A DNA stretch of 64,000 bases, from contig JAGTTD010000008.1 in NCBI GenBank assembly GCA_018398585.1, forward strand, positions 2,802,501-2,866,500, read 5' to 3'. The notes under the pieces are model-generated. The model saw nothing but the letters and a program-made list of their open reading frames with translations. It was not told where the DNA came from and made no database searches. How positions within the stretch are numbered: the stretch's first letter is position 1; the number at the start of each line of letters is the position of its first letter. Both the position numbers and the translations under genes were made by a program. Shown here one piece after another: positions 44,872 to 55,286 of the stretch. Source of the stretch: Simmondsia chinensis (taxonomy: Eukaryota > Streptophyta > Magnoliopsida > Caryophyllales > Simmondsiaceae).

Positions 44872-45159
44872 AGAAAAAAAAAAAATGCAATATAGTGAGG
44901 GCCGTTGCAAATAAATGTCTGGTGTAGAAGCCAAGGTGTCGGTTCAACGGCTCAAAAATGACCCAACCACCATTCAAATTTATTTACTTCCTATATTTTC
45001 CAATTAAAGTAACTATACATAACTTTAAACTTTTATTAGTACACGCATACATTTATTAATAAATGAATATAAGAAATATTTATAACTGAAAATGAGATGT
45101 AATTTCACATCCTCAACTTAACTGACTCATGTGAAGTGTGCATCCTCATATGTAGAGCC

Positions 45160-45365
45160 GGGCATAACTCCGAGCAACCCAAGCACTTGTTTGGGGCCCC
45201 AAAATTTTAGGGTCCCAGATTTTCAAAATTGTGCTTTTTAAAATATCAATTCTTAGTATTACTAAATTTTATACTCAAAATTATTATAATTTGTTATATA
45301 TGATGGGCTCCCTTTGAAAATTTGGCTTGAGGACTAGGAAATGTCAGGATTGGCCGTGCTCGTAT
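45160..45365. mobile_element. MITE-like repeat (pair with 51585-51790)
   Basis: GCACTTGTTTGGGGCCCCAA, AATATCAATTCTTAGTATT and GAGGACTAGGAAATGTCAGG align in order with 51585-51790. Outer ends GCCGGGC and GGCCGTGC are near-inverted. Confidence 0.55.
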
Positions 45366-45439
45366 GGATTGAGGTTTACCAAGTATACCAGATTCCTTGA
45401 TAGCAAAAAAAAAAAAAAAAAGAAAAGAAAAATTGCATC

Positions 45440-45735
45440 CCTTATTGTTTGTTTGACTAAATTTTTTGCTAAAATAATAATATTTTTTTAACAAAAAATA
45501 TTGTTTTAGAATTTAAGGGTACTCGGTTAGGAAAGAAGTGTGATTTTAAATAGAAGTAAAAATTATTTTTCTATTTTAAAACAAAAGTAGAAAATTAATA
45601 TTTCTCCTTTAAAATAGAATTAAGAGCAAAAATTAAAAATTTTTCAGATAAAACACCCTTGTTGAAAGCATTTCTTACAAAAATGCTTCTAACAAAAAAT
45701 CATTATTTACGAAAAATAAAATTTTTATACAACTT
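45440..45735. mobile_element. hAT-type MITE (TGTTTGGTCAAAC family)
   Basis: Left TGTTTGTTTGACTAAATTTT and right AACTTGGCCAAACATA are inverted. The core has paired AAATAGAAGTAAAAATTATT-like stretches. Confidence 0.55.
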
Positions 45736-45764
45736 GGCCAAACATATTTTTATTCTATATACAA

Positions 45765-45892
45765 CAACAACAAATTCAGTGCTTCAAGGGCTTCTGTTTG
45801 AGCAGGGTTTAGGGGGTTGATATACGCAACCTTACCCCTTTAGGGTGTTACCCTAAAAAATAGTTGTTTTTGGGGATCCCCGACCTGAATTC
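45765..45892 (-). mobile_element. Tail-only SINE/LINE copy with 15-bp TSD
   Basis: Tail from AGGTCGGGGATCCCC to GAATTTGTTGTTG on the minus strand. TTATTCTATATACAA is present on both sides (45750-45764 and 45893-45907). Confidence 0.85.
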
Positions 45893-45907
45893 TTATTCTA
45901 TATACAA

Positions 45908-46617
45908 TATAAAAATATTTTACTTGAAGTTTAAGGATGATTAGTTTAGAAATAAACGTCGCTTGACGGTCTTAACTTCCAAAAATAAAGCCAAGAATCT
46001 TATATTCTATTTTGAATTGTGTTACTTTTGGACCACTATCCCCTCTTTTTTTCTATAATCAAAATAACACAAGTAATCTTATTTTTTTTGATAATGAGTG
46101 AGGGAACTCGGGATGTAAAAGGTGGCATCTCACAAAAGGAGACCCGAGAGACACTTACACCATGTGAAAAAGAAAAAAAAACTAACATTAAAATCCGAAG
46201 ACGACCATAGAGAAGGCAACCCTCCAAAAAAAAAAAAAAAACACTCATAATGCAAACAAGTATGTACACTAGAAGTAGAAGCATCATACTCGGGCAAAGC
46301 AAAGACAGCAGTAGAGGAGCAAAGCAAGTGGGAATTTGCTTCGAGCACCCGACCGTTTCCACTAAAACTCCCAAGCACGACAAGTGCCAATGATTGAAAA
46401 CGCCTTAAATATTACTTCGGTTTTGTTTCTTTTATTCTCTTTATCAATTCTACACAACGAAAAATTATATGTCGTGTAATTTTTCAGTATGGGATAATTT
46501 TTTAAGGGATGCAACTTAAGGTTAAAGTAATTATATAACTAAAGAGAGGATTAGTCGAGAGTTCTGATGATCAAGAAGTTACAAATTTGACTTTTAATAT
46601 TAGTATAATTTAATATA
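45908..46617. other. Spacer with unclassified A/T-tract segment
   Basis: 46086-46395 has a T-rich start (TTTTTTTTGATAATGAGTGA) and GGGAACTCGGGATG, resembling words at 38015-38045. It may be a retroelement 3' end; no frame is convincing. Confidence 0.3.
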
Positions 46618-46814
46618 GGATTCATTTACCAGACATTAATGCAACCAGATCCCATTAGAACTCCGAAGTTAAGCGTGCTTGGGCGCGAGTAATACCAGGA
46701 TGGGTGACCTCTTGGGAAATCCTCGTGTTGCCAACCCTATAAGGTTGGGGGTCCTCAGAAACAGTTTCTTGGTAGGGTTACACTCTAAAGGGCTGAGGCT
46801 GCATACATCCACCT
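46618..46814 (+). mobile_element. 5S-headed SINE, subfamily A (left part, split by copia)
   Basis: Sense start GGATTCATTTACCAGACATT, then ATGCAACCAGATCCCATTAG and the well-preserved 5S core (GAAGTTAAGCGTGCTTGGGC, GAGTAATACCAGGATGGGTG, CCTCGTGTTGCC). The linker AACCCTATAAGG and the tail follow up to GCATACATCCACCT. It resumes after the copia element at 50429. Confidence 0.88.
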
Positions 46815-47293
46815 TGTGCGGAAATAATTAATTCTCCCGGTATGCAATCGAATAAAATACCACGACAATACGAGAAATAAATGGACTAAAAGAGAAAAGA
46901 AACAAACGACACAATGATTTACGTGGAAACCCCTGTACAATCGAAAGGGGAGAAAACAACGGGTGAAGATTGGAGCTTTTATTATTGAATCGAAAAGAAG
47001 AATTACAATCACTCATTTTCTCTCTCTCTCTCAAATTTCTTTGGCGGCGCCGCTGGGGAAAATACCTCACATGAATTGGATAACTTTGACGTAAACCCTA
47101 CGTCCATATATATAGCCGCGTGGGAAACACGGTTCCCGATCGATCGGTATTTCACCGATCCATCGGCGAACTCATTGTAGGCGTCCTTCTTTTAACTAAC
47201 TTTCCCGATTGATCGAGCTTCACCCCGATCGATCGGCCTCTTCACGGCATCCCTGCTAAAATACCAAGTATATTTTGAGACATTTTCCTAACA
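46815..47293 (-). repeat. 3' LTR of the copia element
   Basis: On the minus strand starts TGTTAGGAAAATG and ends TTCCGCACA. It contains GATCGATCGG words and CTCTCTCTCT. Confidence 0.93.
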
Positions 47294-47305
47294 AATCTCC
47301 ACCTT
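47294..47305 (-). other. Polypurine tract of the copia element
   Basis: The minus strand reads AAGGTGGAGATT directly before the 3' LTR. Confidence 0.85.
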
Positions 47306-47360
47306 GGCTCAAAATTAACATCAACAATAAAATAACTCCACTTTCTTCACAAACGCCCCC

Positions 47361-49913
47361 TCAACCGGGGCTAGCACACATCAAACGGAAAGACCCACCA
47401 AATTTTGAGCAATGCTTGAATTTGCTCCCTGGTAGAGCCTTAGTGAACATGTCAGCTGGATTGTCCTCAGTCCCAATCTTTTTCAACTCCACCTTCCGCT
47501 CGTCAATCAGATCTCTGATAAAATGATGCTTCACATCTATATGCTTCGTTATGTCATGATGTGACATTTGATCCTTCGCTAGGTGAATGGCGGACTGACT
47601 ATCACAGTAGACTCTAACTGTGCCCTGCTCAACACTGATTTCACTGATCAAACCTCTCAACCAGACGGCTTCTTTGAATGCTTCTGTCACTGCCATATAC
47701 TCGGCCTTGGTAGAAGACTATGCTGTAACAGACTGTAAATACGCTCTCCAACTAATAGCTGTGTCACTTAAACAAAACACATACCCTGATGTGGACTTCC
47801 TGTTATCAAGGTCTCCACCATAATCAGAATCCACATACCCAACCAAACAACACTTACTTTTCCAATATTCCAAACAAATATTAGAAGTTCCACGAAGATA
47901 CCTGAGAATCCACTTCACTGCATGCCAATGCTCTCGACCTGGATTCGCCATGTACCTACTAACTCTGCTCACTGCAAAAGCAATATCTGGACGCGTGCAA
48001 ACCATTGCATACATAATACTGCCCACTACACTAGAATAGGGAATCTGAGACATGTAACTGACATCCTCCTCAGTCTGAGGCGAATCTAATGCTGAGAATT
48101 TGAAATGAGCTGCTAAGGGCGTGCTAACTGGATTAGCATCCTTCATACGAAACCTGTCTAACACCTTCTCAATATACTTCTCCTGAGACAAGTATAATTT
48201 TCCGGCTTTTCGGTCTCTACAAATCTCCATGCCTAAAATCTTCTTAGCTGCTCCAAGATCTTTCATCTCAAACTCACTCTTCCATATAGATTTCAAGTCA
48301 TCAACATCCTTCATGTCTCGTGCTGCAATCAACGTACAAAGCAAATAAACAAAGCCTGTATCAGTCTTTCTGAAGTACACACAACTGTCGTACTTACTCC
48401 TGATGTACCCATGACCTGTCATGAACTGATCAAATATCCTATACCACTACCTAGGAGATTGCTTCAAACCATATAAAGACCTCTTAAGCAAACATACACG
48501 ATCTTCCTTTCCTTCTACAACAAAGCCCTCGGGCTGATGCATATAGATACTCTCTTCTAGTTCACCATGCAAAAATGCAGTCTTTACATCTAACTGCTCA
48601 AGCTCTAAGTCATGCATAGCAACTAAAGACAAAAGCACACGAATCAAAGTATGTTTAACTACAGGTGAAAATATATCAAAAAAATCAACACCTTGTACCT
48701 GACTGTAGCATTTAGCTACCAAACGTGCCTTGTATCTTGCATCTTCAACTCCAGGAATGCCCTCTTTTCTTTTGAAGACCCATTTGCAACCTATTAGTCT
48801 TTTCCCTGTTTGAGGCTTCACCAGTTCCCATGTCTGGTTCTTATGAAGAGACTACATCTCTTCATTCATAGCAATGAGCCACTTCTCAGCATCTGATCTC
48901 GATACGGCCTCTGTATGTGAAGTCGGCTCACTGTCATCTAAAGACTCAGCAGTAGTGAGAGCATAAGCAATCATCTCCTCATACCCATATCTCTCTGGAG
49001 GCCTGATCTGTCGCCTCGGTCTACCACCAGCTATAGTATTATTCTCCACCAACTAACTTGTTTCTGCATTATCAATAACAACATCAGAAACCTGTACCTG
49101 AGGTGCCGGAATACTCTTTAGCTGAACGACCTGCTGATCTGACTGTATCTCTGTAACATCAGATGTCTCAACCTGAACTGTATCACTGTTAATGGAGGGT
49201 GTGTGTGGCGGATGTAGTAGAGCAGACTCATCAAAGGTAACATCTCTACTAGTCAGAAACTTCTGAGCACTGGGATCCCACAATCTATATCCCTTCACAC
49301 CTGACGAATAACCAAGAAAGATACATTTCGTGGCCGTAGGCTCCAGCTTTCCATCATTAACATATGCATATGCAGGACAACCAAATACTTTAATATGAGA
49401 ATAATCAGAAGTAGAACCAGACCATACCTCTTCAGGTGTCTTCATCTGCAATGAAGAATGCGGTGTCTTGTTCACAAGATAGCAAGCCATGCTAACTGCT
49501 TCTGCCTACCATTCTCTTTTCAAGCCTGCATTTGAAAGCATACATCGAGCCTTCTCAAGTAAAGTCCTGTTCAATCTTTCAGCCACTCCATTTTGTTGAG
49601 GTCGACCTGTACATGTCCTGTGTCTTATTATAACCTGATCTTCACAAAATCGAGTTAACTCACCTTCAACAAACTCAGGACCATTATCAATCCTCAACTT
49701 CTTTACTGGCTTCCCTGTCTGTATCGCCTTGAGGGCCTTATCATCCATCTCTTGCCACTGTTCCTTGGTCATAGTCTCGGGTTTCTTCTCTTTTCCCTCC
49801 AGTGCTTTCTTCAAGCCATTCTGAGTCAAGAGTCCTTTCACACGAACTTGCCATAAGCTGAAGCTTCCTTGACCATTGAATTTCTCTACCTCGGTCTTAA
49901 TTCCTGATGCCAT
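47361..49913 (-). pseudogene. Broken copia gag-pol (Gag start, integrase, RT, RNase H)
   Basis: The ATG at 49913 opens a Gag start (MASGIKTEVEKFNGQGSFSL). After about 65 codons it passes in frame (near 49720) into the integrase core (LRIDNGPEFVEG, TGRPQQNGVAERLNRTLLEK). The rest of Gag, its zinc knuckle, protease and the integrase N-terminus are deleted. The integrase C-terminus (VFGCPAYAYV), RT (WVFKRKEG, KARLVAKCYSQ, DVKTAFLHGELEE, RSLYGLKQSPR) and RNase H (VYCDSQSAIHLAKD, KHIDVKHHFIRDL) follow. Stops: TAG at 49503 (Trp site), 49053, 48834 and 48444 (Gln sites by family), and 47730. The RT catalytic YVDD is missing near 48330: FVYLL is followed directly by CTLIAARD. The protein cannot work as a polymerase. 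Confidence 0.9.
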
Positions 49914-49934
49914 TGTATCAATTCGAATAACCAA

Positions 49935-49946
49935 GCTCTGATACCA
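49935..49946 (-). other. Primer-binding site of the copia element
   Basis: The minus strand reads TGGTATCAGAGC three bases after the 5' LTR, complementary to initiator tRNA-Met. Confidence 0.92.
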
Positions 49947-49949
49947 ATT

Positions 49950-50428
49950 TGTGCGGAAATAATTAATTCTCTCGGTATGCAATCGAATCAAATGCCACGA
50001 CAATATGAGAAATAAATGGACTAAAAGAGAAAAGAAACAAACGACACAATGATTTACTTGGAAACCCCTTTACAATCGAAAGAGGAGAAAACCACATGCG
50101 AAGATTGGAGCTTTTATTATTGAATCGAAAAGAAGAATTACAATCACTCCTTCTCTCTCTCTCTCTCAAATTTCTTTGGCGGCGCCGCTGGGGAAAATAC
50201 CTCACTTGAATTGGATAACTTTGACGTAAACCCTACGTCCATATATATAGCCGCGTGGGAAACACGGTTCCCGATCGATCGGTATTTCACCGATCCATCG
50301 GCGAGCTCACTGCAGGCGTCCTTCTTTTAAGTAACTTTCCAGATCGATCGAGCTTCACCCCTATCGATCGGCCTCCTCACGGCATCCCTGCTAAAATACC
50401 AAGTATATTTTGAGACATTTTCCTAACA
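49950..50428 (-). repeat. 5' LTR of the copia element
   Basis: Same length as the partner LTR. CCATATATATAGCC (about 50240) is a likely TATA region on the minus strand. Confidence 0.93.
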
Positions 50429-50480
50429 CACTCCACTTATGCGGAAGCCTTTGAGGCACTATGTTTGTTGTTGTTGTTGT
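50429..50480 (+). mobile_element. Right part of the SINE split by copia
   Basis: TTATGCGGAAGCCTTTGAGG, CACTATGTTTGTTGTTGTTG completes the tail begun at 46618-46814. Confidence 0.85.
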
Positions 50481-50837
50481 CAAATATGAAATATCGGGTG
50501 GGTCTATGCACTGACACATGCTTCAAGCTAATAGGTGTCATGTGGGAGACGAGACATATCACAGTATAAAACTATTTCCAAACTTTTCATACATCAACTT
50601 AAACTTTTAAAATTTTTAGTTTCTCGACAAGTAAAAATTCGGCTTGCCGATACAAATAGACAATGTATCTACTGACCATAATGCTCACGCAATATTGTTT
50701 TGTAAGGTAAGGGTTGTACCGAAGACGAGGTTAACGAGGTTCCAAACTGCATCATTGTTAGGTAGTGGTCAAATAGTTATCACTATACCAACCTTATGAT
50801 CTCGCTCTCGAGGTATTTTTGCCTTTTAGTAATGATA
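50481..50837. other. Spacer
   Basis: 50495-50640 resembles the AAGCTTAAGCTGATGGGT dispersed repeat in inverted form (TTTCATACATCAACTTAAACTT). Otherwise nothing. Confidence 0.35.
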
Positions 50838-50965
50838 AAGTAACATATCCAGTGCTCTAAAGGCTTCCGCCTAAGCAGGGTCTGGGGGACGGATGTACGC
50901 AACCTTCCTTCTTCAGGGTAATACTTCTAAAAAGAGGCTATTTTTGAATATCCCCAACCTGAAAA
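50838..50965 (-). mobile_element. Tail-only SINE/LINE copy
   Basis: The minus strand reads TATGTTTTTCAGGTTGGGG, then the tail to AGCACTGGATATGTT. It lacks the (GTT)n end. Confidence 0.7.
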
Positions 50966-51074
50966 ACATAAAAGTAAAAAATAAAAAAAAGAGGAGAGAG
51001 AAAAAGTCAATCCTCACCAGGAAAATTATGTTCTTTGGCTAGAAGTGGGTATGATTTAATGTTCCATTATACTA

Positions 51075-51525
51075 TTAAGTTGTTTACACCACCGGTCCCT
51101 CGTATTTTTAAATTTGTTAAAATTAATTTAAAAATTTTTTAATTTATTAAAATTAGTCTTTTATTTTTTTTTTGTTTAAAATAATATTTTATATTTGATT
51201 TTATGACAAAATTGATCCCTAATATTTTTAACTTTTATCTAATTTTGGTCATAATATGAAAGACTAATTTTATTATAAAATAAAATATATGAATTATTTT
51301 GAACAAAAGAAAAAATAAAGGACTAACTTGAACAAAATTAAAAAGTTGAGGGACAAATTTGAACAAAAGAAAAGATAAAGGACTAACTTGAACAAAAGTA
51401 AAAAATTGAGGGGTCAATTTAAACAAAATTATAAAGATAAGGAACTTATTTGAATAAAATAAAAGATAAGAAATTAACTTGAACAAATTAAAAAAAATAA
51501 GGGACCAATCGTGTAAATAACTCTT
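51075..51525. mobile_element. MITE with GTTNTTTACAC ends and internal periodicity
   Basis: TTGTTTACACCACCGGTCCC at the left and GGGACCAATCGTGTAAATAA at the right are inverted. The right half (51291-51500) repeats GGACTAACTTGAACAAAA and GGGACAAATTTGAACAAAAG with a period of about 60 bp. Confidence 0.65.
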
Positions 51526-51584
51526 GTACTATTTCATGTGAATTGTGCCATTCTTCTCCACCGTAGATATGGTTTCATCATAGT

Positions 51585-51790
51585 CGGACATAACCTTAAG
51601 TAATCATTTGGGACTTTCAAATTTAGGTGGTCCAAATTTTTAGGATTTTAATTTTAAAATATCAAAAAAAATTCTAAATATTTGTAAATTTCATTATCAA
51701 AAATTATTTTAATTTATTGTATATAAAAAGCCCCTTTTAAGATTTTCACTTGAGACCTAAAAAATATCAGGACCAACCCTGATTCTTCAA
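51585..51790. mobile_element. MITE-like repeat (pair with 45160-45365)
   Basis: AATCATTTGGGACTTTCAAA, AAAATATCAAAAAAAATTCT and TGAGACCTAAAAAATATCAGG align with the partner. Confidence 0.55.
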
Positions 51791-51884
51791 AAGCCAGTAT
51801 TATTTGATGTATTTTCATAATATCCTTAATTTAGAATCACCCCCTGAAACATTCTTTATGTTTTCTTATTATGGCAGATGTCTT

Positions 51885-52735
51885 GAACAGGGCTGCACAA
51901 AGAACGGTCTAAACTGTAATTCAAACCGGACCAAATCGTAATTTACAGTTTGGTTTGGTTTTGAAAATTTTGGTTAGTGAGATTTGCGGTTTAGGTTTGG
52001 TTACCGTAAACCATAAAAAACTAAATAAGGAAGATTTAATGTTTATTTATACCATTCGAATCATAATAAGTCATGTTAGTAGTAAAGTTTTACTCGATAA
52101 CCTGATAAAAAAGTCACGGTTATTTATATTAATGATCTTTGTATTTTTTTTAGTGTGTCAATTTAGTCCCTCTATAATTTATATTGTGTCAATTAAGACA
52201 TTTAATCAAATTTAAGATAAGTTAAGGATTTAATTATTAATGGTATAATCATGTTAGATTCAAGTAATCCACTGCAAATCATCCATTCATTCCAATCTAC
52301 ACAATCTTTGACTAAAAGTTTAAAAAAAAAAAAAAAAAAACTATACAATACACTTATAAATGGACTAATTTGACACAATAAAAAGTATATGAAACTATTT
52401 AATATAAAATGCGAAGTGCGGGGATTTTTAGAGTAAAACACCTAATAAATTATTATTATTAAAATTTTGTTACATTAATGTTTATATATAAATTAAGGTA
52501 GAAAATTACAGATATAGTATTACCTAATTGAATGTAATAAAATCGTAATATATATCGATATATTGACAAAGTAGTAACCTACTTAATATTATGGTTTAAC
52601 CATAACCAAACCGGACCAAACCGCATAAAATGGTTTGGTTTGGTTTGAAAACATTTTCAAACCGTATTGTAACGGTATGGTCCGGTTTTAATATGGTTTT
52701 TATAAAAACTGGACCGTACGCACCTCTAGTCTTGA
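51885..52735. mobile_element. TTTGGTTTGG-rich element with an internal insert
   Basis: AGGGCTGCACAAAGAACGGT at the left and GGACCGTACGCACCTCT at the right are inverted, with AAACCGGACCAAA and TTTGGTTTGGTTTG near both ends. 52145-52390 holds a TGTGTCAATTTAGTCCCT segment related to 56704-57061. Confidence 0.55.
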
Positions 52736-52974
52736 GCTTTCCTTTTCAAGAGGAATGCTCTAAGTTTTTATTTCTTCTTACTGTTGTTAGAAACAGTAAT
52801 AGATTGTAGATGACTTTCAATATTTATAAATTATATTATTATTTTAATAATAATAATTTTTATCTTGATAATAATAACCGTTAAAAAAGAAAAAAGGAAA
52901 GCAATCACCTCTTAATAAATGAAATCACGATACAAGTGTTGATATAGTCAAGACATGTACCCAAGTCACCTATT
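52736..52974. other. AT-rich spacer
   Basis: Nothing recognised. Confidence 0.3.
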
Positions 52975-53370
52975 ATTGGTACACAGTATTAATAATATAT
53001 ATTTATTAGACTCTGATACAACTTATTAGGATTACTCACAGAATACTGAAACTTTAAATTAAAATAATAATCATACAGAAGGGAGAATTAGGAAGTAAAA
53101 TTAAGAATACCAAAATTTATGTGGTTCAGTCGGAGCCTACATCTGGGGAGAGGATCACAATAATTACACTATATCAATTGAAGTTTACATGAGACATCTC
53201 AACTTTTTTCTCAGCTATAACTTTAACATACACAAACATAATATATATATAGAGCATTCCAAACTAAAATTCTAGTGTGTCATGCGCTTAAATTAGATTG
53301 ACCCAATCTTATACTTTATAAATCAGGCTTGATATAACCAAGCTTCATACATAACCCATCAATACTCAAT
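52975..53370 (-). mobile_element. Copia-like LTR fragment, inverted relative of 16750-17275
   Basis: CTCTGATACAACTT (about 53011) is a decayed primer site. GAGCCTACATCTGGGGAGAG, ATATCAATTGAAGTTTACAT and GATTGACCCAATCTTA match the reverse complement of the 17-kb fragment. Confidence 0.6.
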
Positions 53371-53714
53371 TATGTATATAGTTAAATGTTGATCAATAAA
53401 ATTAGGCATTTAAGTTATACTTTAAATTTACGTAGGTGTATCTGTTTTTTTCCCCTTTTTTAACAATGTATGTTTTTTAGGTCTTTTCGTGATATGCTAT
53501 TTTTTGTATCACAAGCTCTCCCCGTTATTTATTGAAAAGAAAATTTATTTTACTTTAATCATGATGCACTCTTATGTTTGCTCCACAATTTGATAGGATT
53601 CTTCGTACTTTTCTATTTTTTGTATAACCTCAAATTTACATAAATTTATTAACTTCTAAAAATCAATTATTTAATATTTTTTTTTATAATCTTAGAGTAT
53701 ATAACTATTTATGA

Positions 53715-53990
53715 GCCTTCACCCATTAGTTTAAGCTTTTGGGACAGTTGGTGCTTTCACAAAATATCAGAGCCTTATTGACTAAGAGGTCGTTCGAATT
53801 TTAACAACCGCCCATTTTTAATATTAAAAATAATTAAGTACAAACTATGAGGTGGGTATGTGCATTATCAATGCTTTAAGTCTAATGGGTACTTGCATAA
53901 GAGGGCATGTTAGAATATACAACGAATCATAGGCTTCTGCCCACAAACTTAAACTTTTGGAACAGATAGTTCCTTGACATATGAGCCAAT
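53715..53990 (-). repeat. Dispersed repeat (AAGCTTAAGCTGATGGGT family)
   Basis: Begins GAGCCTTCACCCATTAGTTT and contains ACTATGAGGTGGGTATGTGC. It is bracketed by a second CTTCTGCCCACAAACTTAAA copy of the end. Confidence 0.55.
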
Positions 53991-54029
53991 CATATTTTCT
54001 TACGTTATTAAATATTTAAATTAAATACA

Positions 54030-54282
54030 ACAATAGCAACAACAGACCTAATGGCTCAAGGGCTCACGCGTAAGTGGGGTTTGAGGAGGGTGGATGTATG
54101 CAGCTTTACCCCTTCAGGGCGTAACCCTACGAAGAGGCTATTTTGAGAACTTCCAACCTTATAGGATTGGCAATAAGAGGACTTCCCAGGAGGTCACCCA
54201 GTCTGATAATACTCTCGCCCAAACACGTTTAACTTCGAAATTTTAATAGGATCCGATGCATTAGTGTCAGGTAAGTGAATCC
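54030..54282 (-). mobile_element. Full-length 5S-headed SINE, subfamily A, with 21-bp perfect TSD (type copy)
   Basis: The minus strand starts GGATTCACTTACCTGACACT, AATGCATCGGATCC, then the 5S core (CGAAGTTAAACGTGTTTGGG, GAGAGTATTATCAGACTGGG, TGACCTCCTGGGAAGTCC). The linker CCAATCCTATAAGG and tail follow, to TTAGGTCTGTTGTTGCTATT. TAAATATTTAAATTAAATACA flanks both sides (54009-54029 and 54283-54303). Length 253 bp: about 120 bp of 5S, then about 130 bp of tail. The exact flanks define the start as GGAT, collinear with the 5S 5' end. Confidence 0.92.
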
Positions 54283-54303
54283 TAAATATTTAAATTAAAT
54301 ACA

Positions 54304-54527
54304 TATATTTACATAAAAAAAGTAATAATAAGGGAAAGGTGGGAAAGGACAAGACCTACAAGCATACAGCTATTGAGGTTGGTTGGTATTTACACATAGA
54401 TCTCCTTACACCGCCCAAGTTCAATGTTACTTGTCACCCTATTATTTGCTCACTTCTTCTTCCTTTTATTTATTTATTTATTTATCTCACAGTTGATTTT
54501 TTAACGTGATACAATATTTGTACTTAT
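54304..54527. other. Spacer
   Basis: A TTTATTTATTTATTTATT tract (54466-54484) and no further signal. Confidence 0.3.
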
Positions 54528-55286
54528 TGGGAAAAATTTTAAATCAAGGATAAATCCAAGCGTAAAAGCAGCAATAGAACATTAAAAGACTCTCTCAACT
54601 AGAGGGAAAAAAAAACACGAGATCCATATGGGTGCCTCATGATGAATTCTTGTTTTTGGGTTGAGCTCGAGGTGTATCCCAGTTGACCTCAAGGTTACTG
54701 TCTCAAGGAGTTGTCCACACTCCAGGTTTTGAGGCTCGAGGCTACAAGCTCGAGCTCGAGTACGCGTTTTGATCACGTCTTTTCCTGTTTTTTTCTGAAC
54801 CATTTTTTCTGTAACTAACTGGATTTTTATGTTTTCCTATATCTGCCACTTTTCTTATTTGAGGCGGATTCTTTGCCATGATCTTTTACTTAATCTCCAA
54901 ATATTTTACTCTATAAATACGGTCTTTTAGAGTTTTGTAAAACACAGTGTTACCATAAGAAATCTTCAAAGAAATTCTCTATCTTCTTCATGCTTGTTGT
55001 TCTCCATATTTTCGTTATCTTCTTTCCTCTGTTACTGAACAAGTTGGGCACACTCTAACCCATCTCCTAGGAGTACACTGTTGAGTTGGGTGCCGTATTA
55101 ACCCTGGGGATCATAGTGCTATTCATCCCATTATACCTCTGTGGGGACATAAACGACTTAGAGCAGTAGATTCTTCACGGTGTGGCTGTTTCTCCGATCA
55201 ATTCTTTCCCTTCTATTAATCTTGTTAAAGTCATTTCATTCATCATTCCTGTAATCTCAAAATCCAATTAAATTGTAATAACAAAG
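54528..55286 (+). mobile_element. Putative solo LTR with TATA box
   Basis: CTCTATAAATACGGTC (54911) is followed by a pyrimidine-rich ATTCTCTATCTTCTTCATGC leader. Candidate ends TGGGAAAAA and AATAACA. The order TATA box, leader, then GGGGACATAAACGAC fits a plant LTR, but no second LTR or TSD is seen. Confidence 0.4.

Larger units (their letters stand above)
46815..50428 (-). mobile_element. Tork-like copia retrotransposon, deletion derivative
   Basis: Two 479-bp LTRs that differ at about 22 positions (roughly 4-5%), a tRNA-iMet primer site, a polypurine tract and a broken gag-pol of TNT1-94 type. Flanking 5-mers CACCT and CACTC only partly match. The element interrupts a 5S-headed SINE, so it is the younger insertion. 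Confidence 0.9.

Noticed and set aside
46618..46760. Functional 5S rRNA gene
   Set aside because: The 5S-like part has a diverged 5' end, runs into a LINE-type tail without a terminator at the 5S end, and is dispersed with target duplications. This is a SINE head, not a 5S gene array.
47275..47823. Plus-strand open frames at 47.3-47.8 kb
   Set aside because: They are antisense shadows of the copia RNase H region.
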